A stretch of 64,000 nt of DNA. It comes from an uncultured Bacteroidota bacterium. GTDB lineage: Bacteria; Bacteroidota; Rhodothermia; Rhodothermales; Salinibacteraceae. Positions 21,012-29,560 of this stretch are shown here, in pieces. The notes beneath the pieces were generated by a model, which was given only the letters and a program-made list of their open reading frames with translations, searched no databases and was not told the DNA's origin. The stretch covers positions 29,915 through 93,914 of the forward strand of contig CAJXKO010000003.1 of NCBI GenBank assembly GCA_913055845.1. Reading direction: 5' to 3'. The position numbers were made by a program, and so were the translations under genes. Position 1 is the stretch's first letter. Each line of letters opens with the position of its first letter.

Positions 21012-21620
21012 ATGTCCGATCCATCATTTCCCCCCCGCACGGCTACCGTTGAGCGCACAACGGCTGAAACAGAGGTCTCGATCGAATTGACCCTCGACGG
21101 CAACGGCACATACGACGTGGAAACCGGGGTCGGGTTCTTCGACCACATGCTGAATCTCTTCGCCAAGCATGGCGGACTGGACCTCACGGTGCGGTGCGAC
21201 GGGGATCTGGTCGTCGACGAGCACCACACTGTAGAGGACGTGGCCATTGGGTTGGGCCAGGCGCTGCGACGCGCCCTTGGGGACAAGGCTCACATCGCCC
21301 GGTACGGCCACGCCTACGTGCCGATGGACGATGCCCTGGCCCGCGCCGTCATTGACCTCTCCGGACGCAGCTACGCCCGGCTAGATGCCTCGTTTGGGCG
21401 GGAACAGGTGGGCGACCTCTCCACCGAAATGGTGCAGCACCTCTGGCGCTCGCTGGCCGCACACGCCCGCTGCAACCTCCACCTGACGGTCCTGCACGGC
21501 CACAACGCCCACCACAAAATCGAGGCCCTCTTCAAGGCCGCCGCTCGGGCCCTCCGCACCGCCGTGGCCCGCCGTGCCGATCACGCCGAGGTCGCCTCCA
21601 CGAAAGGCACCCTTTCGTAG
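21012..21620 (+). CDS. hisB: Imidazoleglycerol-phosphate dehydratase
   Basis: A 202-residue monofunctional HisB that dehydrates imidazole-glycerol phosphate to imidazole-acetol phosphate in histidine synthesis. Manganese-binding histidine motifs are present: FFDHML, DEHHTVEDVAIGLG, and HAHHKIEALFKA-type sequence near the C-terminus (HNAHHKIEALF). There is no N-terminal histidinol-phosphatase domain, unlike the E. coli bifunctional enzyme. The open frame extends upstream to 20619, but that part is antisense to the small acidic gene; MSDPSF at 21012 is the natural start. It opens a his gene run that includes proC, hisH, hisA and hisF. Confidence 0.95.
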   Translation: MSDPSFPPRTATVERTTAETEVSIELTLDGNGTYDVETGVGFFDHMLNLFAKHGGLDLTVRCDGDLVVDEHHTVEDVAIGLGQALRRALGDKAHIARYGHAYVPMDDALARAVIDLSGRSYARLDASFGREQVGDLSTEMVQHLWRSLAAHARCNLHLTVLHGHNAHHKIEALFKAAARALRTAVARRADHAEVASTKGTLS

Positions 21621-21719
21621 GGTGAGACGTTCGGGAAGGGATTTCCCCTCCACACACCCGCCATGCACGACCGTCTCCCCCGCTGAGTTCTTCATCCACA
21701 ACCCCCAGCCTACCTCCCT

Positions 21720-22538
21720 ATGCTTTCTGACGAAACGGTGGCCGTTATCGGGGCCGGCAACATTGGACGAGCCCTCATCGGGGGCATGATCGGCAGTGAC
21801 CTGATCGCCCCCGAACACGTGATCGCCACTCGACGCACGGCCTCGGCCCTTGCGGACATGGCCGAGGAGTTTCCAGGCCTCCGCACCACGACCGACAATG
21901 TGGAGGCGGTGCGAGACGCCTCCATCATTTTGCTCACCATCAAGCCTCAGAGTCGGGCGGAGGTCATCACAAATCTCCGCGATCACGTCGAGCGCGACGT
22001 GCTTGTCATTAGCGTCCTGGCAGGCATTACAAGCGAGCGGCTCCAGCTCGGTTTCGGTCAGGACCAGCCGGTGATCCGGGCCATGCCCAACACCCCGGCC
22101 CTCGTGGACGCCGGGGCCACTGCCCTTTCCGCCGGGACGTACGCGACGGAAGAGCACGTGGCAAAGGCACAGTCCATTTTCGAGGCCGTCGGCGATGCGG
22201 TGGTCGTCTCTGAAGAATACATGGACGCCGTGACCGGTCTGTCTGGCAGCGGCCCAGCCTACGTGTACATGTTCATTGAGGCCCTCACGGATGCGGGCGT
22301 GAAGCAGGGACTCTCGCGCTCCGACGCCGCCGACCTGGCTGCGCAGACCGTCTACGGCGCCGCTAAACTCGCCATTGATACGGGCAAACACCCGGCCATT
22401 CTGCGCGATGAAGTGACCACACCCGGCGGAACGGCCATCGCGGCCGTTTCATCACTCGAAGAACACGGCCTCCGCACGATGCTCATCAACGCCGTGGGCA
22501 CCGCTACGCAGCGCTCAAAGGAACTGAACGAGGAGTAA
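21720..22538 (+). CDS. proC: Pyrroline-5-carboxylate reductase
   Basis: A 272-residue NAD(P)H-dependent enzyme making L-proline from pyrroline-5-carboxylate. The N-terminal Rossmann motif is VIGAGNIGRALIGGM. Substrate-domain landmarks are IRAMPNTPALV, VTGLSGSGPAYVYMFIEAL and the signature DEVTTPGGTAIAAV followed by EEHGLR. It lies 99 bases after hisB and 60 bases before hisH on the same strand, so it is probably transcribed with the histidine genes. Proline is also a compatible solute, but nothing here indicates osmotic control. Confidence 0.95.
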   Translation: MLSDETVAVIGAGNIGRALIGGMIGSDLIAPEHVIATRRTASALADMAEEFPGLRTTTDNVEAVRDASIILLTIKPQSRAEVITNLRDHVERDVLVISVLAGITSERLQLGFGQDQPVIRAMPNTPALVDAGATALSAGTYATEEHVAKAQSIFEAVGDAVVVSEEYMDAVTGLSGSGPAYVYMFIEALTDAGVKQGLSRSDAADLAAQTVYGAAKLAIDTGKHPAILRDEVTTPGGTAIAAVSSLEEHGLRTMLINAVGTATQRSKELNEE

Positions 22539-22598
22539 AGCAGCGTCCCCCGTGATTTTTCGTGCGTTCCTCGCCTTCCCTTCCATCCTCTTCCGCCT

Positions 22599-23246
22599 AT
22601 GATCACGATCATCGACTACGGCATCGGCAACCTCCGCTCCATCGAGAAGGCGTTCGAGACGGTCGGCGTCACGGTCCGCCGCACGGACGACCCGCACGCG
22701 ATCACCGACGCCGAGCGGTTGGTGCTCCCAGGCGTGGGAGCCTTCCGGGCGTGCATCGACGAGATTCGGGAGCGCGACCTGGAGGCCCCGATCCACGACG
22801 CGATCGATCGAGACATTCCCTTCTTAGGGGTCTGCGTGGGGATGCAATTGCTTTTCGAGACTGGGTACGAGAAGGGTGAGCACGAGGGCCTCGGCGTGCT
22901 GCCGGGCCATGTGGCGCATTTTCGGGCGGTGGACGCCGAGATGCCGGAGGACCTCTCGGTGCCTCACATGGGATGGAACACGATCGAGCCGACCCGCTCT
23001 CACCCAATCCTGGAGGGCCTGGGAGAGACGCCGCATGTGTACTTTGTACACTCGTATCATCCTGTAGCCGCGGCGGCGAGCGATGTGCTGGCGACTACCA
23101 CCTATGGTCACTCATTCCCGTCGGTCGTGCAACGGAGGAACGTGTTTGGGGTGCAGTTCCACCCGGAGAAGTCTCAGGCCGCCGGGCTGGGCCTGCTGGA
23201 AAACTTCGCCACCCTTCCTATCGAGGCCGACGAACCGGCGGCGTAA
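22599..23246 (+). CDS. hisH: Imidazole glycerol phosphate synthase, glutamine amidotransferase subunit
   Basis: A 215-residue class I glutaminase that supplies ammonia to HisF. The catalytic triad is visible: C79 in GVCVGMQLLFE, and H188 and E190 in GVQFHPEK. The oxyanion-strand segment PGVGAFRACI and MGWNTIE are typical of HisH. It partners with hisF, which is about 1.9 kb downstream beyond two oppositely oriented genes. It follows proC closely and ends 26 bases from a convergent lipoprotein gene. Confidence 0.95.
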   Translation: MITIIDYGIGNLRSIEKAFETVGVTVRRTDDPHAITDAERLVLPGVGAFRACIDEIRERDLEAPIHDAIDRDIPFLGVCVGMQLLFETGYEKGEHEGLGVLPGHVAHFRAVDAEMPEDLSVPHMGWNTIEPTRSHPILEGLGETPHVYFVHSYHPVAAAASDVLATTTYGHSFPSVVQRRNVFGVQFHPEKSQAAGLGLLENFATLPIEADEPAA

Positions 23247-23272
23247 CACGATCTGTCCGCTCCCCTTCTCCC

Positions 23273-23689
23273 TTATAGGTCAACCGTTTCGCTGGAGATG
23301 TCTCCGGGGGTGCGGTCCGCCCCGCGCCCCACGGCTCCCCACCAGAACACGACCACTTGATTCTCCGTCTCGTCCATTGGCACCTCGCGCAGGGGCACAG
23401 TCCACTCGCTGCCGGGCGTTACGCTCGGGGCCGTAAGGGTGGGCCGCCACAGAATGCGGGCCAGGACTGATCGTCCGTACTGTGCGGTCCAGACGGTATC
23501 GGGACCCTGATTCTTGACAACAATCATGCTGTCTGAGCGGTCCACTTGAACCCGAACAGACTGACCGTACGAGCCTCCATCGGTCAGTCCTGAACAGGCC
23601 GTGCCACCAAGCAGGCCGAGTAAAAGCAGCGGGAAGATGAACGGCGCGCCATGGAGCAGGGGAGGCCACCAACATTTGTGGGCGAACAT
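23273..23689 (-). CDS. Small putative lipoprotein of unknown function
   Basis: A 138-residue product with a hydrophobic leader ending in a lipobox (LGLLGGTAC, lipidated cysteine about residue 32). The mature part is short and beta-rich, with VRVQVDRSDSMIVVKNQG and VWTAQYGRSVL, perhaps a small Ig-like fold of the kind found in envelope proteins. No family recognised. It lies on the minus strand between hisH and the cold-shock gene, and a strong terminator separates it from the latter, so it probably has its own promoter. Confidence 0.7.
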   Translation of the reverse strand: MFAHKCWWPPLLHGAPFIFPLLLLGLLGGTACSGLTDGGSYGQSVRVQVDRSDSMIVVKNQGPDTVWTAQYGRSVLARILWRPTLTAPSVTPGSEWTVPLREVPMDETENQVVVFWWGAVGRGADRTPGDISSETVDL

Positions 23690-23804
23690 GGCGAGAGGTC
23701 ATTTCGGAGAGAGTGACTCGCCTGGGATACACCTGGCCGGACCCGAACACCCAATGACGGACCTGTGGCGTCGAGATCGAAAGAACGCCCAGCCCCCAAC
23801 AGAA

Positions 23805-23833
23805 AAAGCCCGCCCCGGCAAGGGGCGGGCTTT
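23805..23833 (-). terminator. Intrinsic terminator of the cold-shock gene
   Basis: A perfect 12-base inverted repeat (AAAGCCCGCCCC with its complement) around a 5-base loop. Read on the minus strand the GC-rich stem runs directly into a run of T residues, as in a rho-independent terminator. It lies 35 bases beyond the stop codon of the cold-shock protein gene, the only gene it can serve. Confidence 0.9.
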
Positions 23834-23867
23834 CGATCTTCCATCTGCCAGAAGGGCGTCCGGCGCG

Positions 23868-24077
23868 TTACCCAACCGGTGAGGCATTGAGGGCGCTCAG
23901 GCCCTTGTCGGTTCGCTCGGTTTCAAAGGCCATTTGCTGCCCATCTTGCAGGTCATCGCCCCGGGTGGAGCCGGTAATGTTACTGACGTGAAGGAAGACG
24001 TCCTCGCCACCCTCTTCGGGCTCGATGAAGCCAAATCCCTTCTCGCTGTCAAACCACTTAATCGTTCCGCGTTGCAT
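23868..24077 (-). CDS. Cold-shock protein (CspA family)
   Basis: A 69-residue single cold-shock domain, the usual size. RNA-binding motifs RNP1 (KGFGFIEP) and RNP2 (DVFLHVSNI) are intact after the canonical start MQRGTIKWFDSEKGFGF. These proteins bind single-stranded RNA and act as RNA chaperones in cold or growth-phase responses. The frame is open upstream, but ATG at 24077 gives the correct length. The 285-base divergent region to hisA contains its promoter and possibly a long 5' leader, as is common for csp genes. The strong terminator downstream implies a monocistronic mRNA. Its orientation interrupts the his gene run. Confidence 0.95.
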   Translation of the reverse strand: MQRGTIKWFDSEKGFGFIEPEEGGEDVFLHVSNITGSTRGDDLQDGQQMAFETERTDKGLSALNASPVG

Positions 24078-24362
24078 AGTGTGTTCTACTTGGTGTTGGT
24101 TGGTGCGCTCCCCCGATGCAGCGTGAACGACAAAGAGGTTTCCCGGCGCGACGACGCAACGACAGAGGCGCAAAGTACTGTAGAGTTGATAATTCCACAC
24201 GCCCCATACTCGCACAGTTCCTCTCCGGGATTGGGGACGGATTATTTTCATGGAGTCCGCGTCTCTCTTCCGATCGCAGGGCCCGCCATGCGACGAACCT
24301 CCGTCCCCGATGAGCAATATGAGAACCTGTGATTCGTCCTCGCTTCCCTGCCCCGTATCTCT

Positions 24363-25136
24363 ATGCTCATTATTCCCGCCATCGACATCCGTGACGGCCG
24401 GTGCGTGCGCCTGCACCAGGGGTCATACGACGACGAAACTGTTTACTTCGACGACCCGGTCAAGATGGCGAAGCTGTGGCGTGTGCAAAACGCTCAGACA
24501 CTGCACGTGGTGGACCTTGATGCGGCGCGCGGGGAAGGAGCCCACAACCGGGACGTCATTGGCCAGATGTGCGACGCCCTCGATATTCCAATCCAGTTGG
24601 GCGGCGGCATCCGGTCGATGGAGCAGATTGAGGCGGCACTGGACAGGGGTGTGTACCGGGTCATCCTGGGGACCGCGGCCGTGCGGTCGCCCGACCTCGT
24701 AGCACAGGCGATTGACGAATTCGGCGCTCAGCGGGTGGTCGTAGGCCTCGACGCTCGTGACGGGGAGGTGCGGGTGCAGGGCTGGACGGAAGGCTCGGGC
24801 CTTGACGCCGTGGAGTTCGCCCGGGACATGGAAGCGCGCGGTGTGCGCCGCTTCATCTACACCGATATTAGCCGCGACGGGACGCTCGAAGGCCCCAATA
24901 TTGCGGCCTACCGCACGCTGGGCCAACAGTTGTCGGCGGCTAAGATTACGGCCTCGGGCGGTGTGGGCGAGCACAACGATCTTCTCGATGTTCAAACCCT
25001 CGAGCCCTACGGCGTCGACTCGGTCATTGTGGGCACGGCGCTCTACGAGAACCGCTTCCCCTGCCAGCAGTTTTGGGCGTGGCAGGACAAGGAAAACGTG
25101 GACCTCGACACGTTTTCGACAGCGTCCCTCCGCTGA
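24363..25136 (+). CDS. hisA: ProFAR isomerase (HisA)
   Basis: A 257-residue TIM-barrel enzyme converting ProFAR to PRFAR in histidine synthesis. It begins [17 protein letters not shown], with the catalytic aspartate at residue 8, and has [10 protein letters not shown], the second-half phosphate-binding loop ITASGGVG and [13 protein letters not shown] containing the second catalytic aspartate. An added tail of about 20 residues ([14 protein letters not shown]) follows the core. It is 56 bases upstream of hisF on the same strand, and 285 bases from the divergent cold-shock gene. Confidence 0.95.
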   Translation: MLIIPAIDIRDGRCVRLHQGSYDDETVYFDDPVKMAKLWRVQNAQTLHVVDLDAARGEGAHNRDVIGQMCDALDIPIQLGGGIRSMEQIEAALDRGVYRVILGTAAVRSPDLVAQAIDEFGAQRVVVGLDARDGEVRVQGWTEGSGLDAVEFARDMEARGVRRFIYTDISRDGTLEGPNIAAYRTLGQQLSAAKITASGGVGEHNDLLDVQTLEPYGVDSVIVGTALYENRFPCQQFWAWQDKENVDLDTFSTASLR

Positions 25137-25192
25137 TTTCGGGACCGCTGGTGCCCGCCTGTTCTCCTTATCCCCTTCCTCTCTCCAACACC

Positions 25193-25996
25193 ATGCCCCT
25201 CGCCAAACGCATCATCCCCTGCCTTGATGTCGACGAAGGACGCGTCGTAAAGGGCATCAACTTCGTGGACATTCGCGACGCGGGCGATCCGGTGGAGCAG
25301 GCCCAGACCTACGACGCGGCCGGGGCCGACGAGCTGGTGTTCTTGGACATCACTGCCACCCACGAGGAGCGCGACATCATGCACGACGTGGTGCGCCGCA
25401 CGGCGGATCAGGTGTTCATTCCTCTCACCGTAGGCGGCGGCCTCCGCTCGGTCGACGATATGCGAGCGATGTTGCACGCGGGGGCCGACAAGGTGGCCAT
25501 CAACTCCGCCGCGGTGAAGGACCCGAGCCTTATTGCCCGCGGCGCCGACGCTTTTGGCAACCAGTGCATCGTGGTGGCCATCGATGCGAAACGGCGCGAG
25601 GACGAGGGGGGGTGGGAGGTCGTGATTCATGGCGGCCGCAAGCACACGGGCCGCGACGCGGTGCAGTGGGCCGCGGAGGCCGAAGCGCGGGGGGCGGGCG
25701 AGATTCTGCTCACCTCCATGGATCGGGACGGGACCAAGGACGGCTACGACCTCGACCTGCTACGGGCCGTCACCGACGCGGTGCAGATTCCGGTCATTGC
25801 CTCCGGCGGGGCAGGTACACTCGAACACCTACGCGAGGGGCTGGTGCAGGGCCGCGCCAGCGCCGTTCTCGCGGCGTCGATCTTTCATTTCCGCGAATAC
25901 ACCGTGGGCGAGGCGAAGGAGTACCTCCGCGACGCTGGACTCCCGGTTCGCCCACCCTCCGAAGAATGGACCAGTCGCCATGTCGCCACCGAGTGA
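25193..25996 (+). CDS. hisF: Imidazole glycerol phosphate synthase, cyclase subunit
   Basis: A 267-residue TIM barrel that uses HisH-derived ammonia to make imidazole-glycerol phosphate and AICAR. It starts [21 protein letters not shown], with the catalytic aspartate at 12, and shows [34 protein letters not shown] and [13 protein letters not shown]. The frame is open earlier, but ATG at 25193 fits the family exactly. The stop codon lies inside the start region of the next small membrane protein gene (17-base overlap), suggesting coupled translation. Confidence 0.96.
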   Translation: MPLAKRIIPCLDVDEGRVVKGINFVDIRDAGDPVEQAQTYDAAGADELVFLDITATHEERDIMHDVVRRTADQVFIPLTVGGGLRSVDDMRAMLHAGADKVAINSAAVKDPSLIARGADAFGNQCIVVAIDAKRREDEGGWEVVIHGGRKHTGRDAVQWAAEAEARGAGEILLTSMDRDGTKDGYDLDLLRAVTDAVQIPVIASGGAGTLEHLREGLVQGRASAVLAASIFHFREYTVGEAKEYLRDAGLPVRPPSEEWTSRHVATE

Positions 25997-26297
25997 TCGA
26001 TCCACCACCCAGGCGCGCCTGCTCAAGACTGCCGCCGTGGTGTTTGCCGCCATTGGGGGTTCAATGGCGGCCTGGGGACTCGACAAGTGGGTTCGCTACC
26101 CCGAGGCCCGTGCGAGTCAGTTTGGATTCGACGCCCCTATCTGGCCGGCCTTTACGCTGTTCGTAGTGTTCGCCACCGGGGTCGGCGTACTGCTACTTTG
26201 GTCGGCCGCCGGGCGTGTGGAAGACGGGGAAGATCTCTTCGCACAACGGCACCGGCGTCACCCGTCGAACACCGAGGACGAACCAGACTCCGGCTAA
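25980..26297 (+). CDS. Small two-helix membrane protein overlapping hisF
   Basis: A 105-residue product whose ATG at 25980 lies inside the 3' end of hisF. Two hydrophobic segments (about residues 15-33 and 52-75) flank a short loop ([20 protein letters not shown]), and the C-terminus is polar and acidic. This is a plausible inner-membrane hairpin. No family recognised. The overlap makes translational coupling with hisF likely but gives no hint of a histidine-related role. It converges with the next gene 32 bases away. Confidence 0.65.
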   Translation: MSPPSDRSTTQARLLKTAAVVFAAIGGSMAAWGLDKWVRYPEARASQFGFDAPIWPAFTLFVVFATGVGVLLLWSAAGRVEDGEDLFAQRHRRHPSNTEDEPDSG

Positions 26298-26329
26298 TCC
26301 CGCACCCACAGCGAGCAGGTATCTCTCCA

Positions 26330-26812
26330 TTACGAATCGGCACGCGATGTCTTGGAGTGTGCCGCGAGCAACGCCTCTATGAGTGCCCGCGCCTGGTCGT
26401 AGATGCCCGGCTCCTCACTGGCCCGCGGCCCGGCCACGTTTAGCACCTGAATGTCGTTTTCGCTGCCCCAGGCCCGAATCATCGGTACCGGGACGGGGTC
26501 GCTGGGGCGAACGTGCAGCACCGGACGTTCCTGGGCCTCCGCTTCGCTTCGGGTGTGGGCCGTGCCGCCAGTCAGCGGGGCCGGCGCAATGATGAGCGTC
26601 CCGTCGCTGTCGCGGACGTTCCAGGCGGTGCGCTGCGCGTACTCGTCGGACGGCGTCTCGCGGAGAGGGTACTGCTCGGGAATGGGACCGTCTTCGGCGC
26701 GCCGGCCTCGCGGGCACCATCCCCCCACGGGCACGTCGTAATGACGGGCTGCGTCGAGTGCGGCGCGATCCACCCCAGTCTGGCCACCAGAGATGATTTT
26801 TTGGAGATGCAT
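26330..26812 (-). CDS. Putative molybdenum-carrier/YpsA-superfamily protein
   Basis: A 160-residue protein starting MHLQKIISGGQTGVDRAALDAA. The SGGQTGVDRAAL block is the nucleotide-binding signature of the 'putative molybdenum carrier' family (PF12694) within the SLOG/YpsA-like superfamily. GGWCPRGRRAEDGPIPEQYPL and the TLIIAPAPLTGGT segment also fit. Family biochemistry is thin: one member was crystallised as a proposed molybdenum-cofactor carrier, and related Rossmann proteins bind nucleotides. No molybdopterin gene is nearby. It is divergent from thpR by 99 bases. Confidence 0.82.
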   Translation of the reverse strand: MHLQKIISGGQTGVDRAALDAARHYDVPVGGWCPRGRRAEDGPIPEQYPLRETPSDEYAQRTAWNVRDSDGTLIIAPAPLTGGTAHTRSEAEAQERPVLHVRPSDPVPVPMIRAWGSENDIQVLNVAGPRASEEPGIYDQARALIEALLAAHSKTSRADS

Positions 26813-26911
26813 GGCAAAAACGTGTCGGGAAGGGTCCGGCGGATCTCCTGAACCTTCCCTGTCGCCTCCGGTTTCCCTCAGGCGCTGACGCTCAGCAGCC
26901 CTCGGTTCCCC

Positions 26912-27451
26912 ATGCGGCTCTTCACAGCGCTCGATCCGCCCGACGATCTTCGTACCGCCCTATCTACCCTCCAGAACGCCCCGTCATTGCCAATGCGGTG
27001 GACCAACCCTGATCAGTTTCACGTCACCCTCCGTTTTATTGGCGACGTGGACCTTCCCCAGGCCCGCCGATTTGAGGACACCCTGCGGGCCATCAACGGA
27101 CCTAGGGGATGGTGCGTCCCCTACGGCCTCGACGTGTTGCCGTCCCGCCGCACCCCTCGCGTGCTAATGGTGGGTCTGGAACCCACCGACTCGATCATCG
27201 CCCTTCACGACGCGGTGAGTGATGCCCTCGAGGCCGAAGACCTTGCCCCCGAAGACCGAGACTATCGTCCCCACATTACCCTTGGACGACTGGACAACCC
27301 GGACCCCGAAGCAGTTCACGCCTTCCTTCAGACGCACGACGAAATATCGCTGCCTGCGTTCCGGGCCGATCAGATTGTACTGTACGAAAGCACCTTGACA
27401 CCCAATGGCGCCCGACACGAGCCCCGGGCCACCTATCCGCTCAGCGCGTGA
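26912..27451 (+). CDS. thpR: RNA 2',3'-cyclic phosphodiesterase (2H family)
   Basis: A 179-residue protein of the LigT/ThpR group. Both HxT motifs of the 2H phosphoesterase fold are present: FHVTLRFIGDV in the N-half and YRPHITLGRLDNP in the C-half. The N-terminus MRLFTALDPPDDLR matches the family. The enzyme opens 2',3'-cyclic phosphates on RNA and may act in tRNA repair. It ends about 110 bases before lolA on the same strand. Confidence 0.92.
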   Translation: MRLFTALDPPDDLRTALSTLQNAPSLPMRWTNPDQFHVTLRFIGDVDLPQARRFEDTLRAINGPRGWCVPYGLDVLPSRRTPRVLMVGLEPTDSIIALHDAVSDALEAEDLAPEDRDYRPHITLGRLDNPDPEAVHAFLQTHDEISLPAFRADQIVLYESTLTPNGARHEPRATYPLSA

Positions 27452-27564
27452 GGTGATGGCCATGCACGTCAAATTTTTATGCCCCGATCGTGCCACCACC
27501 ATAATTCGCTGCGTCCGTCGTTACGTTCATGCCGCGTCACGCTCCCACCATTCACCACTCACCA

Positions 27565-28212
27565 ATGCTCCGTCGCCTCTTTTTCCTTGGGCTTCTCGTG
27601 GGACTGGGACTTGCCACTCCCACAAAGGCCCAGGACGCGCCGTCGTTGGACGCACTGCAAGCCCGGTACGACCGTCTGACTAGCCTCCGCGCCACCTTCA
27701 CACAGGTTAGCGCGTCGGAGTTTGCCAGCGACTCCACCCGCATGAACGGCCGCGTACTGCTGGCTGGTAATCAGTACCGTGTCGAGACGCCCTCTCAGAC
27801 CGTCGTGGCCAACGATACGACCACGTGGATCTACTCCCCAGCCGACAGCCAGGTAGTGGTCAACGACGCGGACACAGACGCGTCGACCCTAACACCACAG
27901 ACATTCCTCGCCACCGCGTCGACGAAATATGACGTAGCCGAGACCCGCTCAGTACAGCGCCGGGGCATTCCCCATCACGTTTTCGCCCTCACTGCAACCA
28001 CCGAGGCCGCCCGCTTCCGCCAAGCCACTCTCTGGGTGCGACAGTCCGATCAGATCGTGACACGGCTCCGCGCCACCGACCGCAACGGCTCTACCTTAGA
28101 CCTCCGCCTGAACAACATCACGGTAAATCCGACATTCGAGGGGTCGCCGTTCACCTTCTCAGCGCCCCCTGAAATCGAAGTGGTCGACCTACGCCAGACC
28201 GCGTCGCAGTAG
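27565..28212 (+). CDS. lolA: Periplasmic lipoprotein carrier LolA family
   Basis: About 215 residues from ATG at 27565 (MLRRLFFLGLLVGLG), which gives a clean signal peptide ending near TKAQ; a more upstream ATG at 27529 would add 12 residues. The mature part fits LolA: DALQARYDRLTSLRATFTQVSAS, then GRVLLAGNQYRVETPSQTVVANDTTTWIYSPADSQVVV, a half-barrel that shields lipid chains of lipoproteins in transit to the outer membrane. Many lipoproteins in this window could be its clients. It is followed after four bases by the flippase-like gene. Confidence 0.87.
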   Translation: MLRRLFFLGLLVGLGLATPTKAQDAPSLDALQARYDRLTSLRATFTQVSASEFASDSTRMNGRVLLAGNQYRVETPSQTVVANDTTTWIYSPADSQVVVNDADTDASTLTPQTFLATASTKYDVAETRSVQRRGIPHHVFALTATTEAARFRQATLWVRQSDQIVTRLRATDRNGSTLDLRLNNITVNPTFEGSPFTFSAPPEIEVVDLRQTASQ

Positions 28213-28216
28213 CGTT

Positions 28217-29431
28217 TTGCCTTCTACACTCAGCCCCACACGCCTGGTGACTCGACGCCGACTCTTTCAAATTGGCAGTTTCGTCCTGGCCGGCGCACTG
28301 CTCGGCTTGGCTTTATACGGCGTCGATCTCAGTAACATTTGGGCTGCGTTCTCGGAGGCCGACTACCGCTATCTCCTGCCGTTGATCGCCTTGATTCTTG
28401 GCAGCAACCTTCTGCGGGCCTGGCGATGGCAAATCCTGGTGGAGGCGCTCCCCCCACCCAAGGGCTGTGAAGACGACCGGCTTTCCACGGGGCGCATGTT
28501 GGAGGCGTCGTTCTCCTCCGTCATGATCGGATACATGGTCAACTACGCCGCCCCCCGGATGGGCGAGGTCGCCCGCACGGCCAACCTCTCGGCCCGGACC
28601 GACTACCGATTTAGTAGCCTGTTTGGGACGGTGGTGTCGGAGCGAATTTTTGATACGGCCGTCCTGGGCGTTGCACTGTTGAGCACCGTGGGCCTACTCT
28701 TCCAGCGTCTCGACGTGCTTCAAACGCAGTTCTTTGCGCCGGCCTGGGCCCGTCTGCAATCCATCCCGACCGGATGGGTGGTGGGCGTTGTCGTAGGCAT
28801 AGTGCTGGTGGGCACGGTGTTCTTCCTGGGCGTTCGGGGACTCCTGCGACGCGAGGATTCGTGGCTGGGTCGGACGTGGAGAAACCGCCTCAAGCCCGCC
28901 CTCCTGTCATTCAACGAAGGGATGGGAACACTTCTCCACTCCCCGCGGCGGATCGGGATCTTCGTGTCGACAGTGGGGATGTGGGGCGGGTATCTACTCA
29001 TGGCCTACCTTCCTTTCCGCATGCTCCACCTGGCAGAGCCCTACGGCATCGGCATCCTCGATGCGTGGGCGCTCATGGCCATCGGTGCCCTGGGCATCCT
29101 GGTGCCGTCCCCCGGGGGCATCGGCTCGTACCACTACATCACCGAGCAGGCACTGGTCCACCTCTACGGCGTGCCGGCGGCCGAAGCGCTCACCTATGCC
29201 GTGCTCACCCACGGGGCACAGCTCGTCTTTTACACCCTGTCCGGCGGCGTGGCCGTGCTATATCAGGGTGCGGGCCTGCGTCCCCTCCTGGCGTTTTTGG
29301 ACGACGACGCCTCCTCGGAGCCCTCATCTAAGAGCGCGCCCGCCGCCGCGGCAGACACGACAAAGACGCCGGACGAGGCCTCGTCCGCCCCAGTCCGGGC
29401 GGACCGGGACGGCCTGCCGACGAACGAATGA
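28217..29431 (+). CDS. Lysylphosphatidylglycerol synthase/UPF0104-type integral membrane protein
   Basis: A 404-residue multi-pass protein (seven to eight predicted helices) of the UPF0104 / LPG_synthase_TM family. The family-type segments LLPLIALILGSNLLRAWRWQILV, MIGYMVNYAAPRMGEVARTANL and GILVPSPGGIGSYHYI are clear. Relatives include the flippase half of MprF and AglD-like proteins, so a lipid-translocation role is possible but unproved. There is no synthase domain, so it cannot be a full MprF. The C-terminal 60 residues are Ala/Asp/Ser-rich and probably unstructured. Start is TTG at 28217 or a nearby GTG at 28247; it is coupled to lolA. Confidence 0.83.
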   Translation: MPSTLSPTRLVTRRRLFQIGSFVLAGALLGLALYGVDLSNIWAAFSEADYRYLLPLIALILGSNLLRAWRWQILVEALPPPKGCEDDRLSTGRMLEASFSSVMIGYMVNYAAPRMGEVARTANLSARTDYRFSSLFGTVVSERIFDTAVLGVALLSTVGLLFQRLDVLQTQFFAPAWARLQSIPTGWVVGVVVGIVLVGTVFFLGVRGLLRREDSWLGRTWRNRLKPALLSFNEGMGTLLHSPRRIGIFVSTVGMWGGYLLMAYLPFRMLHLAEPYGIGILDAWALMAIGALGILVPSPGGIGSYHYITEQALVHLYGVPAAEALTYAVLTHGAQLVFYTLSGGVAVLYQGAGLRPLLAFLDDDASSEPSSKSAPAAAADTTKTPDEASSAPVRADRDGLPTNE

Positions 29432-29560
29432 GCCAGGCTGATAGCCCCCCCAACCTTGACACTTTTCGCATAATATTGCTGGCAGGGCACCCCACATTTT
29501 CCTTGTTTGAGGGATGCACTTTCGCGTCGCTACATCCTGCTCATATCCCCTCAGATACCC

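Noticed and set aside
29455..29480. TTGACA and TAATAT words before mdh
   Set aside because: The spacing of about nine to ten bases is too short for a sigma-70-type promoter.
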